From Rickettsia typhi (GTDB taxonomy: Bacteria > Pseudomonadota > Alphaproteobacteria > Rickettsiales > Rickettsiaceae), in assembly GCA_945878545.1 (NCBI GenBank), contig CAMCTQ010000039.1, positions 1 to 9,327 on the forward strand: a stretch of DNA of 9,327 bases, in the 5' to 3' direction. Numbering within the stretch: position 1 is the first letter of the stretch; every line of letters begins with the position of its first letter. Below the pieces are notes generated by a model. The model searched no databases, was not told where the DNA came from, and saw only the letters and a program-made list of their open reading frames with translations. Of this stretch, positions 1-6,400 are shown in pieces. Position numbers and translations under genes: made by a program.

Positions 1-1119
1 ATGCTTGTTCGAAGTTTAAGAGCAGATTTAGGCATAATGATTTCAGCTTCGCATAACCCATATTATGATAATGGAGTTAAGTTTTTTGCCTCTTCGGGTT
101 ATAAACTTTCTTCTGTGCTTGAAGATAAAATTGAGCAATTAATGAAAACCGAATTATCGGAATATGTTGCAGTTTGTGATGATTTAGGTAAAGCGGTTAA
201 ACTTGAAGATGCACGCGGGCGCTATATTGAACATGTAAAATATTCATTCCCTGACAAGCTTAAATTAGATGGTATAAAAATTGTAGTTGATTGCGCCAAT
301 GGCGCAGCTTACGATATTGCGCCAAAAGTGTTTCACGAATTGGGAGCTGAGATTATTACTTGTGGCATAAGTCCCAATGGTTTTAACATTAATCAAGAAT
401 GTGGAGTTATGGATCCTGGGCTGTTAGTCAAGGAAGTGTTAAAGCACCAGGCAGACCTAGGCATAGCTTTGGATGGTGATGCTGATAGAGTGCTGATTAT
501 AGATGAGAAAGGCCAAATTATAGAGGGAGATCAGATTATAGCGGCTTTAGCAGACTATTCATTAAAATTAGGCACTCTAAAAAGTAAATATGTAGTTACA
601 ACCATTATGTCAAATATGGGTCTAGAATTATATTTGAAAACTATTGGCATAGATTTAATACGTACAAATGTTGGGGATAAATATGTTGTAGAAAAAATGA
701 GTGAACTAGGTTGCAATTTAGGTGGAGAGCAATCTGGTCATATCATTTTTGGAGCAAACCAAGCTACAGGTGATGGGATAAAAGCGGCTCTTGGTGTTCT
801 GGCGATTTATAAAGAGGCAAAAAACATACCTATTAGCCAGCTGCTAGCTAAATTCACACCAGTTCCCCAATTTAATCATAATATTCAATATGATCACAAT
901 CATTTTAGTCAATTTGTAGCTGCTGAAAATTCAAAAATCAAGGATCTGGCGAACTCTTACCAGGAGCGTTACCAACAGGATGCTAGAATCATAATAAGAC
1001 CCTCTGGTACTGAGCCAATTATAAGATTAATGATTGAAAGCGAGAATAAAATTCTTGCAGAAAGCTTATTAAAGGAAATTCAAACTGCGATAGATAAGGA
1101 GATCACTTCATCTTGCTGA
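1..1119 (+). CDS. glmM: Phosphoglucosamine mutase GlmM, 5'-truncated by window edge
   Basis: GlmM converts glucosamine-6-phosphate to glucosamine-1-phosphate in the cytoplasm, the step before UDP-GlcNAc synthesis for peptidoglycan and lipopolysaccharide. The visible 372 residues carry the active-site phosphoserine loop ISASHNP (residues 14-20, Ser17), the magnesium loop DGDADR (158-163), the sugar-specificity loop GGEQSGH (241-247) and the C-terminal phosphate-binding loop RPSGTEP (333-339). All catalytic elements are therefore intact. In E. coli GlmM the phosphoserine is Ser102, so about 85 N-terminal residues lie upstream of the window. The ATG at position 1 is an internal methionine, not the start. 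GEQSGH and the spacing between loops favour GlmM over phosphomannomutase/ManB. The gene ends in TGA at 1117-1119. An insertion-sequence remnant begins about 27 bp downstream, and I see no terminator hairpin between them. Confidence 0.95.
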   Translation: MLVRSLRADLGIMISASHNPYYDNGVKFFASSGYKLSSVLEDKIEQLMKTELSEYVAVCDDLGKAVKLEDARGRYIEHVKYSFPDKLKLDGIKIVVDCANGAAYDIAPKVFHELGAEIITCGISPNGFNINQECGVMDPGLLVKEVLKHQADLGIALDGDADRVLIIDEKGQIIEGDQIIAALADYSLKLGTLKSKYVVTTIMSNMGLELYLKTIGIDLIRTNVGDKYVVEKMSELGCNLGGEQSGHIIFGANQATGDGIKAALGVLAIYKEAKNIPISQLLAKFTPVPQFNHNIQYDHNHFSQFVAAENSKIKDLANSYQERYQQDARIIIRPSGTEPIIRLMIESENKILAESLLKEIQTAIDKEITSSC

Positions 1120-1145
1120 GATGTGTAGAGGGTTCAGGCGAAGAA

Positions 1146-1181
1146 GAGGATTTCCATTTAACTGCGTAAATTGACTGAGGG
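1146..1181 (-). repeat. Candidate terminal inverted repeat of a decayed IS256-family element
   Basis: Directly beyond the stop of the transposase remnant lies an outer-end-like sequence. Read on the plus strand it starts gaggatttcc and contains the core gtaaattgac. IS256-family ends commonly sit a few bases past the transposase stop and often contain TGTAAATTGAC-like cores, so this is probably the right-hand inverted repeat. The partner repeat is not visible in the window, so the element's other end has been lost. The outer boundary is approximate. Confidence 0.45.
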
Positions 1182-1376
1182 TCACTCCAATTCTCCCTTA
1201 AATTTGATCATAAAATGTGCCATGGCCTAATTCCAATCTCTGATAGGCATAGTTCATTTTCGTGTAATGTAATCAATTGTCACGAAAACGTGGTACTCAA
1301 GTACAATATTTTGAAGACAGACTTATACTTTGGAACAACCCACCTTGTTCGTGGTAACTTTACGTAGCTGGTTGTT
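1182..1376 (-). pseudogene. IS256 (mutator) family transposase, C-terminal remnant with frameshifts and stops
   Basis: Read on the minus strand, three pieces in shifting frames follow the order of an IS256-type transposase C-terminus. Piece 1 (1376-1344) reads NNQLRKVTTNK, matching the family's (F)N.QLRK.TK.KG segment. Piece 2 (1324-1292) reads KSVFKILYLST, matching the helix before the tail. Piece 3 (1283-1182) reads TIDYITRK*TMPIRDWN*AMAHFMIKFKGELE, matching the typical ending ITrKWtmPIrdWn.A...F.i.FegRL. In piece 3 a TGA stands where the family has Trp and a TAG follows DWN. At least two frameshifts and two in-frame stops mean the gene is dead. The N-terminal and DDE catalytic parts are missing. 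The remnant is tail-to-tail with glmM and head-to-head with the recombinase remnant. The assignment rests on remembered family consensus, not on a search. Confidence 0.75.
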
Positions 1377-1403
1377 AACCCCCAGATTGCCTAGGGAAAC
1401 TAA

Positions 1404-1757
1404 TTCAAACAGGAAAAAATGATGTGGAATATTTTTGTGATGATGGCTCAGTCTGATGTTAATAGTCTTCAAGATAATGTAAAACGTAGGATAGATCAAA
1501 AGTTACGATTGGGGCAATGGTTAGTGCCGTGCCTGTAGGTTATTTACACATGACAAACGGTAAAAATGAACGTGGTAAGGGCACAATAATAATAGATGAA
1601 GTTAGACCAATGGATAAAGAGCTATTTGAAACCTATGCAAGCTGACTCTATACAGTATCGCAGATTATGACTAGTCAATTTGGTATTGTCGAACCTAGAA
1701 CTAAACGGCCATAAGCTAGTCTACACCTTGCGTTCACCATTTAACATGCTTGTAAAA
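1404..1757 (+). pseudogene. Large serine recombinase (resolvase/recombinase domain), degraded internal fragment
   Basis: Pieces in two frames give, in order, the central part of a large serine recombinase. Frame 3 (about 1404-1519) reads MWNIFVMMAQ, then SLQDNVKRRIDQKLRLGQW, the hinge helix and start of the Recombinase domain. Frame 2 (about 1526-1642) reads PVGYLHMTNG, then GTIIIDEVRPMDKELFETYAS, the usual aPiGYl...I.iDe.rap.....FetYA.g block. After a TGA at 1643-1645 frame 2 continues LYTVSQIMTSQFGI, the sYtlsqi....GL block. Frame 3 near 1710-1757 gives VYTLRSPFNM, resembling the I..iL.NPFY motif. The catalytic N-terminal domain and the C-terminal DNA-binding region are absent. The gene is broken by at least two frameshifts and one stop. 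It ends about 20 bp from the 3' end of tRNA-Leu, suggesting an eroded integrated element. The same family is common in Rickettsiales genomes. Confidence 0.78.
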
Positions 1758-1777
1758 TGCAACCAACCAGAATTAAT

Positions 1778-1863
1778 TGGTACCTCTGGCCGGATTTGAA
1801 CCGGCACACTCTAGGAGCAACAGATTTTGAATCTGTCGTGTCTACCAATTCCACCACAGAGGC
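1778..1863 (-). tRNA. tRNA-Leu(CAA), CCA end encoded
   Basis: The minus strand folds into a class II cloverleaf of 86 nt including an encoded CCA (83 nt without it). The acceptor stem is GCCTCTG with CAGAGGT, closing with a G1-U72 wobble, followed by discriminator A and CCA. The D arm contains GGAATTGGTAGAC. The anticodon stem ACAGA/TCTGT encloses loop TTCAAAA with anticodon CAA at plus-strand positions 1829-1827, so it reads UUG leucine codons. The long variable arm expected for tRNA-Leu is present, and the T arm is GCCGG-TTCAAAT-CCGGC. The gene points toward the recombinase remnant. I see no clear terminator beyond the CCA. Confidence 0.97.
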
Positions 1864-1890
1864 ATTAGAAATATGTTCTTAAAGCAGCAG

Positions 1891-1917
1891 ATTATACAGA
1901 TGATAAAATTTTGTCAA
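1891..1917 (-). promoter_or_regulatory. Promoter of tRNA-Leu, consensus -35 and -10 with short spacer
   Basis: On the minus strand TTGACA (1917-1912) is followed after 15 nt by TATAAT (1896-1891). Both hexamers match the sigma-70 consensus exactly. The 15-nt spacer is shorter than the usual 16-18. Transcription would start near 1884, giving a leader of about 20 nt before the mature tRNA 5' end at 1863. Perfect hexamers fit the strong constitutive expression of a stable-RNA gene. Confidence 0.75.
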
Positions 1918-1963
1918 TGATATTTACAATAAAACAGCCCTTCCTTTCATTGATGCAAAGTTT

Positions 1964-1979
1964 TTTGCGTGAACGCAAA
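1964..1979. promoter_or_regulatory. 16-bp perfect inverted repeat TTTGCGTGAACGCAAA, possible operator
   Basis: Two 7-bp arms, TTTGCGT and ACGCAAA, flank a GA centre. It lies about 50 bp upstream of the tRNA promoter and about 85 bp upstream of the predicted dps promoter. In RNA it could fold as TTTGCG/CGCAAA with a TGAA loop, but no T-run follows on either strand, so it is not an intrinsic terminator. Its GC-containing core stands out in AT-rich surroundings. A repressor or activator binding site is inference; no known consensus is recognised. Confidence 0.4.
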
Positions 1980-2064
1980 TGAATCTTCAATCAAATTCCA
2001 GAGAGTGTTGGTGCCTTATTTCTAAACCGAGTTAAAAATATCCGTTAAGATTAGAATATTGTCT

Positions 2065-2092
2065 TTGAAAGTAAAATTTATAGTGCTAATAT
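2065..2092 (+). promoter_or_regulatory. Predicted promoter of the dps-TPR operon
   Basis: TTGAAA (2065-2070) and TAATAT (2087-2092) are separated by 16 nt. Transcription would begin near 2099, leaving a leader of about 45 nt to the dps ATG at 2144. The -10 hexamer overlaps an 8-bp inverted repeat at 2088-2108, which could be an operator. AT-rich background makes chance matches common, so this is moderate evidence. Confidence 0.45.
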
Positions 2093-2108
2093 TTAAGAAA
2101 TAAATATT
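2088..2108. promoter_or_regulatory. AT-only inverted repeat overlapping the dps -10 region
   Basis: AATATTTA (2088-2095) and TAAATATT (2101-2108) are exact inverted copies around the 5-nt centre AGAAA, and TTTT follows. The repeat covers the -10 and likely start site of the dps promoter, where a repressor could act. It does not match a canonical Fur box as far as I can see. As an RNA hairpin it would be weak because it has only A-U pairs. Confidence 0.35.
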
Positions 2109-2143
2109 TTTTAAACCGCTAATTACAAAATCAAGGGGAGATA

Positions 2144-2587
2144 ATGCATAATAAATCAATGATTGAGGCCTTAAAAAAATTATTGATAGATAGCTATGCT
2201 TTATATTTTAAAACACAAAATTATCATTGGAATGTACATGGTCCTGAATTTAGCTCGCTTCATTTGCTTTTTGAAGAGCAATATCAAGATCTAGCAATAT
2301 CAATAGACACTGTAGCTGAGTTGATTCGCGGCTTGAATCAAAAGGTACCAGGATTATTTGCGTTAAATTCTCCTTATCCAAAAACAAACATTAATCCTCC
2401 GAACGAAATGGCAGTTGCTAGTCAAATGGTCCAAGAGCTTAGCGCTGACTATCTTGCTATCGAAAAAACATTAAAGATAGGGTTAGCAGAGGCAGAAAAA
2501 ATCGACGATCAAGTAATAGCAGACTTTATGATAGAGCGTCTTACAGTATGCCGTAAATCACTTTGGAAACTAAAAAGTAGTTTGTGA
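2144..2587 (+). CDS. dps: Dps/ferritin-like DNA-protection and iron-storage protein
   Basis: This 147-residue Dps-family protein would assemble into a 12-subunit shell that oxidises Fe(II) with peroxide and stores the iron, protecting DNA from Fenton damage. The intersubunit ferroxidase ligands are present with correct spacing: His28 in NYHWNVHGP, His40, Glu44, Asp55 and Glu59 in DTVAEL. These correspond to E. coli His51, His63, Asp67, Asp78 and Glu82. Length is slightly short of the usual 150-165, and there is no long Lys-rich N-terminal tail, so direct DNA binding may be weak. The start ATG is set by a strong Shine-Dalgarno AAGGGGAG at 2133-2140. Its stop overlaps or abuts the next gene, implying a shared transcript. 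The inverted repeats upstream suggest regulation, but the regulator is unknown. Confidence 0.93.
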   Translation: MHNKSMIEALKKLLIDSYALYFKTQNYHWNVHGPEFSSLHLLFEEQYQDLAISIDTVAELIRGLNQKVPGLFALNSPYPKTNINPPNEMAVASQMVQELSADYLAIEKTLKIGLAEAEKIDDQVIADFMIERLTVCRKSLWKLKSSL

Positions 2588-2592
2588 TATTT

Positions 2593-3378
2593 ATGAAGGT
2601 ATTAGCAACACTCATAATATTTTTTAGTTTAATGATCTCGGTTACTAAAGCTTTCACCAATACAGAAGATGATGCTAATATTTACTATAATAATGGTAAT
2701 GTTTTACTTAAATCGCATCAGTACCAAAAAGCCGTAGATGCTTATGATATGGCAATAAAATATAAGCCTGGTTTTGCTGAAGCGTATTATGAGAAAGGTA
2801 ATGCTTTGTTTAGTAAAGGAATTAATATGCACAAGATGCTAGATTACCAGGACGCTATAGCTGCCTATAATAACGCAATAAAGTACAAACCTAATTTTGC
2901 TGAAGCTTATTACAAGAAAGGTGAGGTATTAGCTACTTTTACACGTACCAGACGTACAGCTATTGAGCCATTTGAAATGGCAGTAAAGTACAAACCTAAT
3001 TTTGCTGAAGCTCATTTAGCAAAAGCAAATGTTTTGTATGAGCTGAGAATGTACCAGGAAGCAATAAATGCATATGACATGGTAATCAAATATAATGCAA
3101 CTGATAAGAATCTTTATTTAAATAAAGGAACGAGTTCATACGAGATGGGTAAATATCAAGAAGCAATAAATGCATATAATATATATATCTGGTCCAATCC
3201 TTCTTCTATTAAATTAGCAATAGCTTACAATAAAAAGGGAAAAGCTTTGGCAAAGTTAAGTAGGCATGCCGAAGCAATCCAGGCCTTTGACAAAGCGCTT
3301 AAACATAAGACAGATTATCCAGAAGCTACAGAACAGAAGAATGCATCGTTAAAGTTTCTTGAGGACTTAAAGAGTTAA
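2593..3378 (+). CDS. Secreted or periplasmic tetratricopeptide-repeat (TPR) protein
   Basis: This 261-residue protein has an N-terminal signal peptide, MKVLATLIIFFSLMISVTKA, with probable cleavage after Ala20, followed almost entirely by TPR units. About six can be read, beginning near residues 28, 62 (with a short insertion around INMHKM), 102, 136, 170 and 208. They show the pattern A..Y...G......Y..Ai.ay..AI.y.P. TPR arrays scaffold protein-protein contacts; the partner is not evident. The ATG at 2593 gives a clean signal peptide and lies 5 nt after the dps stop. An in-frame GTG at 2584 would overlap the dps stop (GTGA) and add three residues. Neither start has a good Shine-Dalgarno, so translational coupling to dps is likely. 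Adjacent TPR units share near-identical DNA, a sign of recent unit duplication. Confidence 0.87.
   Translation: MKVLATLIIFFSLMISVTKAFTNTEDDANIYYNNGNVLLKSHQYQKAVDAYDMAIKYKPGFAEAYYEKGNALFSKGINMHKMLDYQDAIAAYNNAIKYKPNFAEAYYKKGEVLATFTRTRRTAIEPFEMAVKYKPNFAEAHLAKANVLYELRMYQEAINAYDMVIKYNATDKNLYLNKGTSSYEMGKYQEAINAYNIYIWSNPSSIKLAIAYNKKGKALAKLSRHAEAIQAFDKALKHKTDYPEATEQKNASLKFLEDLKS
2880..3012 (+). repeat. Direct DNA repeat inside the TPR gene (28 bp, two copies)
   Basis: A 28-nt stretch beginning aaagtacaaacc is identical at 2880-2907 and 2985-3012, 105 bp (35 codons) apart. It encodes KYKPNFAEA at the boundary of successive TPR units. A more diverged copy lies upstream near 2755-2790. A second pair, the 18-mer gaagcaataaatgcatat, recurs at 3058-3075 and 3160-3177, 102 bp (34 codons) apart. 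Identity at synonymous sites points to recent duplication or gene conversion between repeat units, which could change unit number by recombination or slippage. Confidence 0.85.
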
Positions 3379-3403
3379 TAGTAGAGGTTCTATTTAATTT
3401 GCA

Positions 3404-3433
3404 TTGATTTACTCGGTATTAATGTATTAATAT
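3404..3433 (+). promoter_or_regulatory. Weak candidate promoter for the 1131-residue protein gene
   Basis: In the 86-bp gap, TTGATT (3404-3409) is followed after 18 nt by TAATAT (3428-3433). Another -10-like TATAAA sits at 3450-3455, too close to the ATG for a normal leader. The gap is very AT-rich, so the call is tentative. No terminator hairpin follows the TPR gene, so read-through from the dps operon is also possible. Confidence 0.3.
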
Positions 3434-3464
3434 TGAATAAACACACTAATATAAATTAAACGTT

Positions 3465-6400
3465 ATGGCCAAAGAGAAAACTGATATTCCGGAAGTTGAA
3501 GATCAAGCAAAAAAAGCTAAGTCTAAAAAGTTATTTACAGCACTAGATCATATATTTTCTGGGAAAGAAAAGGGATTAATAGATAGTGTTTTAAATGATT
3601 ACACTCCTGTAACAAAAATAGTTGATGGTCAAGAAGTTACAAAGGCGCCTGGTTTAAGTTTTGGTTCGGTTTTTAGAGCCATTGGTTTTGCTATAAGGCA
3701 TCCTGGACATATTAGTAGCTTATATGCCTTATATCAATCACCAGAAATAATTCAGGCACCAGCTTTTCAAGAACAGCTACTAAAGAGCGATAATACATGG
3801 AAATTTGTAGAATATGTAGGAGAGAAATTACCCCAAATTGGCAAAGTTCTTAACTACTTCCAATTTCCGGAATTTGCCGAAGGGAATATACTAGATAACA
3901 AAGGATTAAAGTCTTTAAGTGTTGTTCTTACCAATCAAGAAAGCCGTGACCAATTAAAGGAAATAGCTCTTGAATCAAGGAAAGCAACCCCTGATATGAA
4001 TAAAACAATCAATAATATTTTAGATTTAATGCAAACCGAAGGGTTTGCCAATTATATGAGTAGCAAGGGAGGGGCTCTGCAGGATTATATAGTTAAATCG
4101 CTGCAAGGAGGGAAAGATATTAGTTCTCAGTTAGATGCTTATGGTTTAAAACCAGAAAATTTACAACAAATTACCAATATAGTTCCAGTACTTCTTGACA
4201 ACCCTAAAGCTTTAAAGAATTTTTACAGTCAATTTAGCGAAGGGCGTTATACTGACATGGTTAAAGAGCTTTTGGTATTATCAAAGGATAATCCTAAAAT
4301 TAAAAAATATTTTCAAGAGAATCAAGATTTATTTGTTGGGGTTATTGATAAAATTGTAAAAACAACACCTGGACTAGATGGGTATGATCTTAAAGGTGAT
4401 CTGTATAAAATTGTTCCTAATTTGCTAGAACACCCTGATAAATTAATTAGCATTATTAATCTTTATGATAAGAGTAAATATTCCGAGATAGGAAAAGAGT
4501 TTTTAGGGCTGGTTCAAGAAGACAAAAATATAAAACAATATTTTACGGATAATGGTGAACTATTTAAGCGTATTTTAGTTGATAAAACCATGGGCATGAA
4601 AAGCTATGGAGTGAAGGATGAAGTAGCCGATATACTTAAGCATGTTATGAGTGACCAGAATATTCCTAAAGTACAAGGTCTTTTAGACCAATACGAAAAA
4701 GGAAACTGGCTGGGGTTGGTTATAGATACATGCCGTATGATTGAAGATGATCCTAAATTTGCTCAGTATATGAGAGATAACAAAGAAAGTTTTGGCAAAA
4801 TCGTAACAGCAATAGCTGACTCTTATCCAATAATAAAAACATATACTGGTAATGTTGATGTAGGGACGCTTGCGGCTAACTTGTTAAAAGATCCGAAATC
4901 AATCAGAGAAGTTGTAGAAGGTTATCAGGTTGGCGGAATTAGTATGGTCGCTCAAGGAGCAAAGTTCTTGGCTAAAAAAGCTATGGACGGAGAAGTAAGA
5001 GGAGTGGTTTTAGGAGCAGTTAGTAGTTGGGTATTTGGAGATGGAACTGGCAAGCAGGAAGTGATAAATCGCATTCCTGAAGCGTTGATAGAAACAAGTG
5101 TAAGTCAGGAAAGTCGTGTTTCTTTAAATGATGCTGCCAGGATGGTTATTAAATCTGGAGATGACGGAGTTAAGAAACAAGAACTAATTGAATTGATAGA
5201 TAGAAATATACTATTTGATGGAGTAACTATCGGTAACTCTCAAAAACAAGTTAAGCTAGAGCATTTAGATATAAATAATAGTTTTGTTAATAGTAAATTT
5301 AACAATGTCTCATTTCAAGGCTCGAAGTTTATTAATGCTAGTTTTACAGGAGCGACTTTTGTTGATACTGATTTTAGCAAAACAGAAATAGATGGAGCAA
5401 CCCTCCAGAGTTTGGTTCCAGCATTAAAAAATGGTACGATTTCCTTAAATGGAGCCAAGATAGTTGGTGCTATGCCAGCTGGTCTTGATTTATCAGATAT
5501 TTCACTTAAAGGAGTGGATTTATCAGCGGTTACATCGATGAGTGGTGTGAATTTGCAAAATACTGACTTACGAGGGGCGATATTACCAAGTGATCAAACA
5601 ATATTGAGAACTTCATATAACTTAACTTCTGCTCACTTTGATTCTGATATGTCTGTGCTAAAAGAGCAAAACCAAAAACATATGATGGATTTAATTACCG
5701 ATTCCATTATATCAAAGGCGGAATATTTAGGTGAACCATTGTCAGATCCAGTATTACTGCGTCAAAACATAGAGAAAATATATATGAGTGATTCTCCAGT
5801 TGGGGAAGAATTAAGAAAATCCGTTAGTCAAAACCCAGATAGTATAAAGTATAAATATTTTCCAGTAGCGTCTGATAGTTACAAGAATACTTCAGATTTA
5901 TCAACAACAAGTGCTGTGATGACAGTGCTTTACGAGAATAGAAATGATAGCGATAATATCGAGGCAAAATTAGCTGCTAATATTATTGCTGATCAAGTGA
6001 CAGAAAAGTTGTTTGACCAAGGTAATGGCCGAGGTAAAGATGGCCATATGATAAGAGAAGCATGCCAAGTGGCTATTCAAGATTTCCTAAAAGAGAATCC
6101 TGGTATTGCTGCTCATGATCTTATAAACAGCAAAAATTTACCAGAATTAATAGATGAATTAGCGATAGATATTCGGAAGAAAACAAAATATACAACTGTG
6201 GGATTGGCGTCAGGAGGTATATATTTGCCAGAAGGAGCGATTACAGAAGAATTAACCACCAGAATGACTAAGCAAATGAATGATTCTTATTTATTCAGTA
6301 AAGCTGAGTTAGAACAAATTCATGGGATGGCAAAAGAAATTGGTCAGAATCTATTTCAAGGAGGAGAAGAGGGGAGGCGTAAAGAAGATACAAAACTAAT

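Noticed and set aside
1..3. ATG at the first base as the glmM start codon
   Set aside because: The phosphoserine loop would be at residue 17, whereas GlmM has about 100 residues before it. The gene continues upstream of the window.
1281..1304. Two adjacent small hairpins, CACG-AAAA-CGTG and GTAC-TCAA-GTAC, with a third, GAACAA/TTGTTC, at 1333-1350
   Set aside because: Stems are only 4-6 bp and lie inside the decayed transposase, where no function is expected. Chance is likely, although they coincide with frameshift sites.
1388..1456. A short open frame on the plus strand reading CLGKLIQTGKNDVEYF as an extra part of the recombinase
   Set aside because: It overlaps the frame-3 segment MWNIFVMMAQ that fits the recombinase family better, so it is probably a chance frame, although it weakly resembles the preceding recombinase segment.
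1980..2064. Possible small gene or RNA in the spacer upstream of dps
   Set aside because: There is no open frame with a ribosome site, no family-like peptide and no strong secondary structure.
2880..3177. Regularly spaced repeats considered as a CRISPR array
   Set aside because: They are in-frame TPR codons at 34-35 codon spacing inside a gene, with related rather than unique spacers.
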